From positions 45,713 to 109,712 of the forward strand of contig CAYFIR010000010.1 in assembly GCA_964343195.1 (NCBI GenBank): a DNA stretch of 64,000 nucleotides. The letters are read 5' to 3'. A program made the translations under genes and the position numbers. Position 1 is the stretch's first letter. Every line of letters starts with the position of its first letter. The notes beneath the pieces are model-generated. The model did no database searches. It was not told where the DNA came from and was given only the letters and a program-made list of their open reading frames with translations. Below, piece by piece: positions 51,243 through 60,377 of the stretch. Source of the stretch: CAYVAP01 sp964343195 (GTDB taxonomy: Bacteria; Bacteroidota; Bacteroidia; J057).

Positions 51243-51857
51243 CTATTCTTCTTCTTCGCCAGGATTGACGTGGTCTTCGAGGAAAGTGCTATCCGCAGGG
51301 GTAAACTTGTCGATGGCATACTTGGTAGCCTCAGTAATGGCTAGCTCATCGAGCATGTCCACCAGGTTCTTGTAACGACTCTTGTCTCGTGGCTTGATCA
51401 CGAATATTGGGTCCCAACACCTGTTTTCATTGATGCCCGCGTTATCGACATCAGCACAAAGAGGAATACCATACTCGGTACGCCCTTTATTAATGTGATC
51501 CAGGATTGCCTCTCGGAGACCGTCTTCAGCGTAGTCGGTTTCCAGGAGCTCTGTTTCCTCGTTGGCTACTCCAATATAGTACTTGATGACGTCATCTTCG
51601 TCGAGTACCAGAGTCATGATCTTCTTCTCGTCGATCTTCTTATAGATATCGTCGTCATCGACTGACTCATCCGCCTTGGGAGGAAGAGTAAGAGAGATCA
51701 TCGCGCTGTTTGACATCGTGGCCGTGAGTACGAAGAAGGTAAGCAGCAGGAAGGCTACATCCACCATCGCGGTCATGTCCACTTTCGTCGATTTCTTTTT
51801 CGTCTTCGGGCCGCCTTTTTTGCCGCCGCCGTCGGAACTCTGTTCTACTTCTGCCAT
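51243..51857 (-). CDS. exbD: ExbD-type biopolymer transport protein, second copy
   Basis: This 204-residue protein has a short Lys-rich cytoplasmic start, one membrane helix with the key Asp in VDMTAMVDVAFLLLTFFVL, and a periplasmic domain longer than in E. coli. It is part of the proton channel that drives TonB. The periplasmic part carries two cysteines (CADVDNAGINENRCW) that could pair. Confidence 0.95.
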   Translation of the reverse strand: MAEVEQSSDGGGKKGGPKTKKKSTKVDMTAMVDVAFLLLTFFVLTATMSNSAMISLTLPPKADESVDDDDIYKKIDEKKIMTLVLDEDDVIKYYIGVANEETELLETDYAEDGLREAILDHINKGRTEYGIPLCADVDNAGINENRCWDPIFVIKPRDKSRYKNLVDMLDELAITEATKYAIDKFTPADSTFLEDHVNPGEEEE

Positions 51858-51901
51858 TTCAAATGGGTGTTAGTAGTGAAACATAAGTACGAATGGAGGT
51901 C

Positions 51902-52558
51902 TTACTCTTCCGCTTCGCCTTCTTCTCCTTCAGCACCACCACCTTCTTCGAGGTCGGTGATCATGCTAAACTGGTTAACTTTCCAATACTGAAGTGCGTC
52001 GGTAACTGCCTTCAAGCGCTCATATGGGGTATCCACATCACCTTTGATGGCAAAACGCATCTTCTGATCAGCCAGACGAGACCAACGAATCCAGTCACGA
52101 AGCTCGACAGGGTCTCCGGTGGAGTCTGCTTCGGCTTCGGTAGGAGTTGGAATCCCGTTGTGAGGAAAAGCCTTCAGTACTTCTGCCTCACTATTCAGCC
52201 AGGTTTCTACAGAATCAATGGGTACTCCAAAATCCTTGAGATTGGAGAAATACATAAACCCTTCTTCTGAGATGCTGACTTCTTTATCCTGCATGAATTG
52301 GCGCAGTACCTCTTCACGCGTTCCGATATCGGTGTATCCCATATAAACCTCTCCATCTCCACTGAGTGAAATGATACAGAGGCCTTTTTCGGGCACCTCC
52401 AGGTTGGAAACCGACGACGGCATATCCACTTCAACCTTTTCTTCTTCGCGGAAGCTGGTTGTCGTAAGGATAAAGAAAGTCAACAGCAGGAACGCCACGT
52501 CCACCATCGCAGTCATATCGACCGATGGGGCACCGCGTTTTGGTTTTTTTACAGCCAT
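51902..52558 (-). CDS. exbD: ExbD-type biopolymer transport protein, first copy
   Basis: This 218-residue protein has the same layout: VDMTAMVDVAFLLLTFFIL with the channel Asp, a long periplasmic domain and an acidic Glu/Gly tail. Two ExbD genes after one ExbB is common in Bacteroidota; they may form a mixed dimer in the ExbB pore. Confidence 0.95.
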   Translation of the reverse strand: MAVKKPKRGAPSVDMTAMVDVAFLLLTFFILTTTSFREEEKVEVDMPSSVSNLEVPEKGLCIISLSGDGEVYMGYTDIGTREEVLRQFMQDKEVSISEEGFMYFSNLKDFGVPIDSVETWLNSEAEVLKAFPHNGIPTPTEAEADSTGDPVELRDWIRWSRLADQKMRFAIKGDVDTPYERLKAVTDALQYWKVNQFSMITDLEEGGGAEGEEGEAEE

Positions 52559-52689
52559 TGCTGTTGAGTTTTGTAGTTAAAAGTTGAATGTCGAAAGTTT
52601 CAAGTTAAAAGTCGGGGTTTGGATAGTCAGGCTATCCAAAGACCCCACTTAGGCTTTCATCTTAAAACTTTGAACTAGCTAACTGAGAA

Positions 52690-53595
52690 CTAGTTGCGTA
52701 CGTCGAAGGTCTGCACGATGCTGTAACCAGCCTCGTCCATGGCGTAGGTCATCTTGTCAATCTGCGTAGTGAAGAAGTTGTACAGGATGATCGCGACACC
52801 AGAGTTACCAATCCCCAGGGCAGTGTTGATAAGTGCCTCAGAGATACCGACAGAAAGTTCGGCAGCGTTAGGAGCACCACCAGCACCCAGAGCGGAGAAT
52901 GCGCGGATCATACCGAGTACGGTACCGAACAGACCGATCAATACCCCCAGAGAGGCAGAGGTTGCCAGGATAGGCAGGTTACGCTCCAGCATAGGCAGCT
53001 CCAGCATGGTAGCTTCTTCCAGTTCAGCCTGGATAGCAGTTTTCTTTTGCTCTTTTTCCATGTCGGCGACCAGCTCCATCTCCTTGTACTTGCGGAGACC
53101 AGCCTTGATTACGTTTCCGACAGAACCGCGCTGCTTGTCGCAGAGGTTGGCAGCCTCGTCGATGTTGCCTTTAGCGAGCAGCAGGCGAATTTTCTTTACG
53201 AAAACGTCAGTGTTACCACGTCCGCTAGCGCGAGATACGGTGATACCACGCTCTACCAGGAATACCAACAGTACCAGCAGTACGGTGATACCGATAGGAA
53301 TTACGAAACCACCTTTGAAGATCAGGCCAAAAGTGTTAGCAGGCTCGCCTTCGGTCCAGTGCTCTGGCTCTTCACCAGACTCACCACCTTCTACCCACTC
53401 CTGGTACTCCTGAAAACGCTGAGGTCCTTCCTCAAAGTTCTCTGGAGCTCCAAAGCCTTGATAGAATACGAGGTGAGCAATTACCGCACACACGATGATT
53501 GCGACAAGAGGAAAAATTGATTTGAAGGGGCTGGCAGGTTTGATCTGAGCCTCCTGGTTAAATGTTGATGTACTTGGTTTGTTCGTATCAGACAT
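52690..53595 (-). CDS. exbB: ExbB/TolQ/MotA-family proton channel protein
   Basis: This 301-residue inner-membrane protein has an extra N-terminal helix (residues 27-47), a periplasmic loop rich in Glu, a second helix near 93-113, and the MotA/TolQ domain: LPILATSASLGVLIGLFGTVLGMIRAFSAL and SEALINTALGIGNSGVAIILYNFF. It forms the pentameric pore around ExbD. It is the first gene of the operon, with a good promoter upstream. Confidence 0.96.
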   Translation of the reverse strand: MSDTNKPSTSTFNQEAQIKPASPFKSIFPLVAIIVCAVIAHLVFYQGFGAPENFEEGPQRFQEYQEWVEGGESGEEPEHWTEGEPANTFGLIFKGGFVIPIGITVLLVLLVFLVERGITVSRASGRGNTDVFVKKIRLLLAKGNIDEAANLCDKQRGSVGNVIKAGLRKYKEMELVADMEKEQKKTAIQAELEEATMLELPMLERNLPILATSASLGVLIGLFGTVLGMIRAFSALGAGGAPNAAELSVGISEALINTALGIGNSGVAIILYNFFTTQIDKMTYAMDEAGYSIVQTFDVRN

Positions 53596-53642
53596 TAGTG
53601 AAAGCCGTTAAGTTTGATGTACAGTTTTCAGAACTTTGCAAC

Positions 53643-53673
53643 CAAAAATATGGATTAGATTGCTAAACGCAAA
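53643..53673 (-). promoter_or_regulatory. Promoter of the exbB-tonB operon
   Basis: On the minus strand TTTG is followed after 19 bases by TATTTTTG, a full match to the Bacteroidota consensus, 48 bases before the exbB start. Confidence 0.8.
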
Positions 53674-53929
53674 GCAGGGGGGGACATTTGTATGTGAGGT
53701 ATAAAATTCCCAGAATTGCAAATTTCCCTTGAATTGGGTTACGAAAACCTTTGCATTGGACTCACAGCCTTGAAAGTACTATAAATCAACCCATAGCTTC
53801 TTCATATCTTCTCCCCGATTCTGGACTTCAATTGTGATAAACCAGTCCGTGTAAGACCTCCTACATCAAAGAACGAAATTGCTTTTTCACCCATAAAGAC
53901 AAACCTTGCAGCCTGATTCCACACGGGAA

Positions 53930-55069
53930 ATGAAAAAAAATACCTTCCTCGCAAAAACTTTTCACGGACTGGAGCCGGTACTGGCTCAGGAACTCTCCGA
54001 TCTCGGCATGGATGGCGTCAATCCTGTCAAACGGGGCGTACTCTTCGACGGTGACCTGGAGGCCATCTATAAAAGCAATCTCTGGCTCCGCACAGCCATC
54101 CGGATCCTCGTACCCATTGAGGAGTTTTATGCGAGAAATGAGCAGGACCTCTATAGAGGAGTCCAGCGGGTTAACTGGTCTCAATACCTGCGTATCAATC
54201 AGACATTTGCAATTGACAGCGTCGTTAATTCGCAGGTGTTTACCCACTCGCATTTTGTCGCCCTGAAAACCAAGGATGCCATTGTCGATCAGTTTCGCCG
54301 TCGGACGGGAAAGCGGCCCAGCATTGACACCAAGAATCCCGACCTGCGCATTCATATTTATCTGAATGACCAGCATGTTCGCGTGATGCTAGACAGTTCT
54401 GGAGAAGCCCTGCATCGGCGCGGTTATCGCCAGGAAGGAAAACGCGCTCCGCTGAACGAGGTCCTAGCCTGTGGACTCCTTTACCTCTCCGGCTGGGAGC
54501 CTGATACCCCTCTTATAGACCCCATGTGTGGCTCTGGAACCATCCCCATCGAGGCAGCCCTGATGGCAGGAAACATCGCCCCCGGACTGCTACGACGCAG
54601 ATTTGGGTTCATGCAGTGGCAAGATTTTGACCGGGAAATCTGGCAAAATCTGCTGCGTGAGGCAAGGGCGGCCCGCCGATCCATCGATACCCCGATCTAT
54701 GCCCGCGAGCTACACGGCCCTACCCTCGGTGCAGCACGGCGCAATGCTACAGACGCTCATGTAGAGACGGCGATTCAATTTGAAAAAGCTGACTTTCTGG
54801 AGGCTTCTGCTCCTTCAACTCCTGGGCACCTGATCATGAACCCTCCTTATGGCGAGCGAATGGGGAGCGATCTGGATGAATTTTACCGCGCCATTGGCGA
54901 TCGGTTTAAACAGGAGTATCCAGGATTCAAGGCCTGGATCATCAGTTCCAATATGTCGGCATTAAAAAAGGTCGGCCTGAAACCTGGCCAGAAGTTCAAC
55001 CTATATAATGGTCAGCTTCCAGTCAGGTTCCTCGGCTATGACCTGTATGCGGGTAAGAAGGAGGAGTAG
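53930..55069 (+). CDS. THUMP-domain class I RNA methyltransferase (RlmL/YcbY N-terminal type)
   Basis: This 379-residue protein should methylate guanine N2 in 23S rRNA. The start at 53930 (MKKNTFLAKTFHGLEPVLAQ) suits the family. The THUMP region spans about residues 45-155. The methyltransferase part has LIDPMCGSGTIPIEAALMAGNIAPG (SAM site), YARELHGPTLGAARRNA and the catalytic NPPYGERMG. It matches only the N-terminal half of E. coli RlmL, as usual outside gammaproteobacteria. Confidence 0.94.
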   Translation: MKKNTFLAKTFHGLEPVLAQELSDLGMDGVNPVKRGVLFDGDLEAIYKSNLWLRTAIRILVPIEEFYARNEQDLYRGVQRVNWSQYLRINQTFAIDSVVNSQVFTHSHFVALKTKDAIVDQFRRRTGKRPSIDTKNPDLRIHIYLNDQHVRVMLDSSGEALHRRGYRQEGKRAPLNEVLACGLLYLSGWEPDTPLIDPMCGSGTIPIEAALMAGNIAPGLLRRRFGFMQWQDFDREIWQNLLREARAARRSIDTPIYARELHGPTLGAARRNATDAHVETAIQFEKADFLEASAPSTPGHLIMNPPYGERMGSDLDEFYRAIGDRFKQEYPGFKAWIISSNMSALKKVGLKPGQKFNLYNGQLPVRFLGYDLYAGKKEE

Positions 55070-55197
55070 GTGCTATTGTATAGGGTGGATCAAGTTTATA
55101 CGAATAACCAAGGTGCCGATATTGCCCATATACACCTTATTCCCCATATAAACCTTCTTTTGAACCCCTTCCCTTCATAGACCTGATCCCCATTCTT

Positions 55198-57339
55198 CTA
55201 CAACCTGATACTCAGCCCCGGCCCCAGGAAGAAAAATCCGGTTTTTCCGCCCAGCATGTATCCTCCGCCCAGATATAGTGGCACATTCCAGCGCTGCTTG
55301 CTGTTGATGGGATAGAAAGTCAGGAAGCTCCCCAGAACGATGTCACGGTCTGCATCTCCGTTAAACGGAAATACGTCCACGGCCATAACTCCGACCCCCA
55401 GTTGAATGGGGTAAAGCCGATTGATCGCCCGATCCTGATATAGGCCGAACTGCATCAATGCGGTAAAATTCAGGGTGTTGAGGGTTTCATTCTGTCCGGA
55501 ACCAAAACGATTCATCAAGACTCCTGTCGGGGTGGAGAACTCCAGCCCCAACTCGATTTTTTTCTTCATCACGAGGGTGAAAGGAGCTTTTCGCCCCTGC
55601 TCTTCATACTTATCCTGTTGATGTTCAATGGTTATCCTGACCTGTGCCCATCCCGGCAGGTCGTAGAGCGGTTCATCCAATAAGTCATTGATGGAAATCA
55701 CACCATCAAAGCAGCTACTACGATCATATGCACTGTGACGCGAGGAAGACTTTCCGGGGCAGATCACCACGGGATGGACCTTACGTTCCTGGAGGCGGCG
55801 ATTTTCCTTGTCCCACACTTCAAAAATGATGTTCAGATACTGCAGGCCATACAGGGCTTCTCCCTTGTCGATACTATCCCGACGGAAGCTAATGAAGAAG
55901 TCGTTTTCCTGTGGGGGAATGTAAACGGTACTGGGAACAGTATTGAGCGTGGCCGAGTCCTGCCCCAGACGCACCATCACAAAATCCAGGGTACGTGGGC
56001 GCTGATATTCCCTGATCGGAATGCGAAATGGAGTCTGCTCTTCATTTTGCATGAGCACCAGTTCCTTCGAGGTCACATCAAAGGGAATTTTCAGCCCCGA
56101 CCAGGTCAGGATTTGCTCCTCATCCTTGATGACAGGGTCTCCCACTTCCTCCAGGCCCTTGAGGGAAAACCGAGCCTGCCCCAGGCTTTCGCCTTTAATT
56201 CTCAGGTCAAACTCATCCCCTGGCTTCAGCGTCAGCTCAGTTGTCCATTCTCCGCCTCCCCTACGAATCTCGACCTGATGAGCCGCAGGAGGAGGGAGAA
56301 TATCCAGATTAGTCAGAAAAATCACATCCTCCTGAGACTTGAGGTACAGAGGGCCTTCGCTTCTGCGGTGGTAATCATACAACCGAAGTGTAGCCAACAT
56401 CTGGTCTCCAGACTGCATTTCTCGCACCATCAGTCCCCCAACCAACGGACGAACGCCCTCTGCAGATCGTTCCAGGCGGTAGGGTTTGCCCAGAGATAGA
56501 GAAAACTGCCGGGGAAACCGGACATCCACCTCTACATAACGCTGATCACGGGGCAGATACACCTGATCCCGGTTAAGAGACAGAAACTGCACCGCTCCTT
56601 TCTTTACCTGAATGGTGAAGGGCGTAATGGTCGTCTGATACTCCAGTCGTCCGGTAGTCGGATCGACCCTGGGCCGGAGCGTTTCTACAGGCAACTCCAG
56701 TCGCTGCGTACCATACTGTAACGGAATGAGGTGGAGTTGAGGTCGCTGATCCTGCACCGTAATCCGATAGGCGGCAGAAGGCAGCCGCCTCCAGGTAGGC
56801 TGCGGGCGTACATTGCGGGGGAGAGTGGTCTCTAGCGGCAGAATGACCTCCTCACCGATATATAGGGTATTATTTCCCGGAGGTACGGTTACTTCCGTAT
56901 CTGCAGTATGAAATAAAGAAATAACCGTGTTGGTGGTGTCACCATTGAACCGGACCATTTGCACCGGTATCTGGAGAGAGGTAGCATTACTGAGCCGGTT
57001 GAGCCTGATGCGGCTCCGGAAGTAACTTCGCCCAACCTGAATGAGGGAGTCATAGGTTTCAAAATCGGGCGAAGACAACAGCTTCAGACTCTTTACCGAG
57101 TAGGGACTGTAGGGAAAGAGCAGTAGTTCGGCCACTACAGCCTCCTCAGTGTACTCAAACCGCAGGTAATCACGGCCATTGATGGTGATAAGGTCTTCAT
57201 CCAGGGAGAAACTCGCGGTATCGATCCGGAGTTCTACCTGGGTGAAGATGGAGTCTGTTCGTCCTCGCTGGGCTAATAAATGGAGAGGTAATAACAGCGA
57301 GAGCAGTCCCAGAATTCTGAGGCAATGTGCGAATCTCAT
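55198..57339 (-). CDS. Large secreted protein with C-terminal barrel-like region
   Basis: This 713-residue protein has a signal peptide (MRFAHCLRILGLLSLLLPLHLLAQ), an all-beta middle resembling stacked Ig-like domains, and a C-terminal 130 residues of alternating strands (IELGLEFSTPTGVLMNRFG to FFFLGPGLSIRL) that suggest an outer-membrane barrel. No family is recognised. It stands alone between the methyltransferase and helicase genes. Confidence 0.75.
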   Translation of the reverse strand: MRFAHCLRILGLLSLLLPLHLLAQRGRTDSIFTQVELRIDTASFSLDEDLITINGRDYLRFEYTEEAVVAELLLFPYSPYSVKSLKLLSSPDFETYDSLIQVGRSYFRSRIRLNRLSNATSLQIPVQMVRFNGDTTNTVISLFHTADTEVTVPPGNNTLYIGEEVILPLETTLPRNVRPQPTWRRLPSAAYRITVQDQRPQLHLIPLQYGTQRLELPVETLRPRVDPTTGRLEYQTTITPFTIQVKKGAVQFLSLNRDQVYLPRDQRYVEVDVRFPRQFSLSLGKPYRLERSAEGVRPLVGGLMVREMQSGDQMLATLRLYDYHRRSEGPLYLKSQEDVIFLTNLDILPPPAAHQVEIRRGGGEWTTELTLKPGDEFDLRIKGESLGQARFSLKGLEEVGDPVIKDEEQILTWSGLKIPFDVTSKELVLMQNEEQTPFRIPIREYQRPRTLDFVMVRLGQDSATLNTVPSTVYIPPQENDFFISFRRDSIDKGEALYGLQYLNIIFEVWDKENRRLQERKVHPVVICPGKSSSRHSAYDRSSCFDGVISINDLLDEPLYDLPGWAQVRITIEHQQDKYEEQGRKAPFTLVMKKKIELGLEFSTPTGVLMNRFGSGQNETLNTLNFTALMQFGLYQDRAINRLYPIQLGVGVMAVDVFPFNGDADRDIVLGSFLTFYPINSKQRWNVPLYLGGGYMLGGKTGFFFLGPGLSIRL

Positions 57340-57412
57340 GTAGTTTGTGGTTTTGAACCCACAAATTAATAGATAATCGCGTTTTATGGGACTTTCAATC
57401 GCAGAGTATTTA

Positions 57413-58675
57413 TTATCGTTTACCCGATTTTCTCCCGTTTCGTCTATTACGTCCGTTTGAACGTCGGCTATTTCCAGGGCCGCCTCCGCCTCTTACATTT
57501 CTGCTACCCTGCGGGGCTGCGATCATCTCACCCTCCAGGTCCTCAAACGGGTGTCCTTCAACCACAGGAATGTTAACCCTTGTCAGCGTACGGATGGACT
57601 TTAGATAGGGGCGCTCACCGCCATCACAAAAAGATAAAGCTACTCCCTCTGCTCCAGCGCGACCAGTTCGACCAATGCGGTGCACATAGGTCTCGGGTTC
57701 ATTGGGGAGATCGTAGTTGATGACGTGAGAAAGCGAATCCACATCGATACCTCGGGAAGCAATATCTGTAGCCACCAGTACTCTGGTACTGCGCTTCTTA
57801 AAGTTTTGCAGGGCTCTCTGTCGCGCAGTCTGGGACTTGTTACCATGAATGGCCTCGGCCGTAATACCTGCATTGGACAGAGATTCAGCGACTCTGTTAG
57901 CTCCGTGCTTGGTGCGGGTAAAGACCAAAGCAGTCTCAATTCCCTCATCTTTTAACAAATGCTTCAGCAGGCTCTTCTTATTTTGGGTGGTAACGTAGTA
58001 GATCCGCTGATCGATTTTTTCAACCGTAGTGGCCGGAGGGGCCACCTCCACAGTGATGGGTTCGAAAAGGATGCGGTTGGCGAGTTCCACAATGGCAGGA
58101 GGCATGGTCGCGGAGAAGAACAGGGACTGCCTGTCTTCGGGAATTACGGCCAGAACACGCTTCACATCGTGGATAAATCCCATATCCAGCATACGGTCAG
58201 CTTCATCCAGGACGAAGAATTCAAGGTGGCTCAGGTCCAGCAGGCCCTGATTCATCAGGTCCAGCAGGCGTCCCGGCGTTGCTACCAGTATGTCGATTCC
58301 CTTGCGAAGGTCCGACACCTGTGGTCCTTGAGAAACCCCACCAAATATCACGGTATGCTTTAGATGTGGGAGATAGCTCGCATACTGCTTCAGATTGGCC
58401 TGCACCTGGATGGCCAATTCGCGAGTCGGGGTCAAAACCAGCCCCTTGACGGCTTTGCGTTTATTTTTTCCCTGGGGTTGCTCACTCAGGTACTGAATCA
58501 TAGGCAAGAGAAAGGCGGCGGTCTTACCGGTTCCGGTCTGTGCACAGGCCAGAACGTCCTGACCTTCTATCGCTACGGGTATAGCGCGGGCCTGAACAGG
58601 AGTAGGTTGGACATATCCGGCTTCAGCCAATGCCCTTAGAATGGGCTTTGAAAGCCCGATTTGGTCAAATGTCAT
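57413..58675 (-). CDS. DEAD-box RNA helicase, RhlE-like
   Basis: This 420-residue helicase has all motifs: Q motif (PTPVQARAIP), ACAQTGTGKTAAF, PTRELA, DEADRMLDMGF, SAT, FTRTKHGANR, ATDIASRGIDV and HRIGRTGRAG. The C-terminal tail is Arg/Gly/Asn-rich (RNVRGGGGPGNSRRSNGRN), typical for RNA-binding ends. It likely works in ribosome assembly or RNA turnover, perhaps in the cold. Confidence 0.96.
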   Translation of the reverse strand: MTFDQIGLSKPILRALAEAGYVQPTPVQARAIPVAIEGQDVLACAQTGTGKTAAFLLPMIQYLSEQPQGKNKRKAVKGLVLTPTRELAIQVQANLKQYASYLPHLKHTVIFGGVSQGPQVSDLRKGIDILVATPGRLLDLMNQGLLDLSHLEFFVLDEADRMLDMGFIHDVKRVLAVIPEDRQSLFFSATMPPAIVELANRILFEPITVEVAPPATTVEKIDQRIYYVTTQNKKSLLKHLLKDEGIETALVFTRTKHGANRVAESLSNAGITAEAIHGNKSQTARQRALQNFKKRSTRVLVATDIASRGIDVDSLSHVINYDLPNEPETYVHRIGRTGRAGAEGVALSFCDGGERPYLKSIRTLTRVNIPVVEGHPFEDLEGEMIAAPQGSRNVRGGGGPGNSRRSNGRNRRNGRKSGKR

Positions 58676-58870
58676 GTAAATGGATTTCTGGAAGCAATAT
58701 GATCGTCATTGGACATGGTCGCAGTAGGAAAAGCGCTCTGCTACCAGATAAAATGTAATACCAATGACTCGAAGCCTGGAATCAGGCTTCAGCTCTCCAG
58801 TCACCGTAAAGATACGATCTTCTGACGATAAAGATCATATTTCGTAAAAATCAATGAAATATTTTGAATT

Positions 58871-59440
58871 TCAGACAACCTTCTCCTCCACAAAAGGGGT
58901 CCTAAAATCTTCCCAGCGGGGGTGCAGGTGGTCTTTTTCGGAGATGATGGGGTCTACCTTACCCCAGGGTACCGACAGGCTGGGATCATTCCAAAGAATG
59001 CCTCCCTCACTTTCGCGGTTGTAAACATTGGTACACTTGTAGAGAAACAGACATTCGTCTGACAGCACCTGGAACCCATGGGCAAACCCTTCGGGAACGT
59101 ACATCATTTCCCGCTTTTGGTCATCGAGTTCGTAGGCAAATACTTCTCCATAGGTGGGAGACTCTGCCCGAATATCCACTGCGACATCAAGCACCCGCCC
59201 CTGCAATACGGTGACCAGTTTTCCCTGGGCATAGGGTGGCGCCTGAAAATGCAGCCCCCGCAGAGTTCCTTTCTTCGAGAAGGACAGGTTGTCCTGCACA
59301 AAAGAAAGATGCCCGAGGCCTATGGCCTCGAAGGTTCTGGAGTTATACAACTCCTGAAAGAACCCCCGCTCGTCGCCAAAGACATCGGGCTTGATAATAT
59401 AAAGGTCAGATAAATTGGTCTCAGACTTGTGGAACCCCAT
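58871..59440 (-). CDS. rfbC: dTDP-4-dehydrorhamnose 3,5-epimerase
   Basis: This 189-residue cupin enzyme inverts C3 and C5 of dTDP-4-keto-6-deoxyglucose on the way to dTDP-rhamnose. The motifs DERGFFQELYN, LRGLHFQAPPYAQGKLV (catalytic His), FAHGFQVLSDECLFLYKC and ILWNDPSL are as expected. It overlaps the preceding gene by 20 bases and ends the operon. The partner genes rfbA, rfbB and rfbD are not in the window, so it may use a related substrate or share enzymes coded elsewhere. Confidence 0.95.
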   Translation of the reverse strand: MGFHKSETNLSDLYIIKPDVFGDERGFFQELYNSRTFEAIGLGHLSFVQDNLSFSKKGTLRGLHFQAPPYAQGKLVTVLQGRVLDVAVDIRAESPTYGEVFAYELDDQKREMMYVPEGFAHGFQVLSDECLFLYKCTNVYNRESEGGILWNDPSLSVPWGKVDPIISEKDHLHPRWEDFRTPFVEEKVV

Positions 59441-60377
59441 CCAGTTGCTCTTTGAAGTAGGCCAAGGTCCGCTTCAGGCCTTCGGAACGCAGTACCTGAG
59501 GTTCCCATCCGAGGATTTCCTTGGCGCGGGTGATATCAGGTTGACGTACCTTTGGATCGTCCTGAGGCAGGTCCTTGAAAATGATCTTACTTTTCGAGCC
59601 GGTAAGTTCGACAACTTCTCTCGCAAAATCCAGGATAGAAATCTCAGAAGGATTACCTACGTTAACAGGCATTTCTTCATCGCTTAGTAACAGGCGATAG
59701 ATTCCCTCGATCAGGTCATCGACGTAGCAGAAGCTACGGGTCTGACTGCCATCCCCAAACACGGTGATGTCTTCTCCGCGCAATGCCTGTCCCATGAAGG
59801 CAGGTAGGGCACGGCCATCATCCAGTCGCATACGTGGGCCATAGGTATTGAAAATACGCACAATACGGGTTTCAACACCATGGTAGCGATGGTAGGCCAT
59901 GGTCATGGCTTCCATGAAGCGCTTGGCTTCATCGTAGCATCCACGGAATCCTACGGGGTTCACATTGCCCCAGTAATCTTCGGTCTGCGGGTGGATCAGG
60001 GGATCACCATACACCTCGGAAGTAGAGGCAATCAGGACGCGAGCGCCCTTTTCCTTAGCTAGTCCCAGGATCTTATGAGTACCCATTGCGCCTACCTTCA
60101 ACGTCTGGATAGGAATTTTCAGGTAGTCAATCGGACTGGCCGGAGAGGCAAAGTGCAGGATATAATCCAGACGTCCTTCTACGAAGGTGTAGTTGGTGAC
60201 GTCGTGCTTGACAAAGGTGAAGCCATCCTTGCCGAAAAGGTGGGCAATGTTGGCCAGGTTACCTGTGATCAGGTTGTCCATGGCTACAACGTCATAGCCT
60301 TCAGCCAGCATGCGGTCGCAAAGGTGGGAGCCCAGGAATCCGGCGCCCCCAGTAATCAGGACTTTTGGGTTACTCAT
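59421..60377 (-). CDS. UDP-glucuronate decarboxylase (UDP-xylose synthase)
   Basis: This 318-residue extended SDR turns UDP-glucuronate into UDP-xylose. Motifs: VLITGGAGFLGSHLC at the start, LHFASPASPIDYLKIP and ASTSEVYGDPLIHPQ near residues 100-135, catalytic YDEAKR near 163, and IVRIFNTYGPRM. These are signatures of the UXS group. Its gene overlaps the upstream dehydrogenase gene by 8 bases, which makes the substrate, so the two steps are coupled. Confidence 0.94.
   Translation of the reverse strand: MSNPKVLITGGAGFLGSHLCDRMLAEGYDVVAMDNLITGNLANIAHLFGKDGFTFVKHDVTNYTFVEGRLDYILHFASPASPIDYLKIPIQTLKVGAMGTHKILGLAKEKGARVLIASTSEVYGDPLIHPQTEDYWGNVNPVGFRGCYDEAKRFMEAMTMAYHRYHGVETRIVRIFNTYGPRMRLDDGRALPAFMGQALRGEDITVFGDGSQTRSFCYVDDLIEGIYRLLLSDEEMPVNVGNPSEISILDFAREVVELTGSKSKIIFKDLPQDDPKVRQPDITRAKEILGWEPQVLRSEGLKRTLAYFKEQLDGVPQV

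Noticed and set aside
50451..51344. 297-codon plus-strand reading frame
   Set aside because: It is antisense to tonB and part of an exbD gene; its Trp/Gly runs are the mirror of the TonB Pro-rich spacer.
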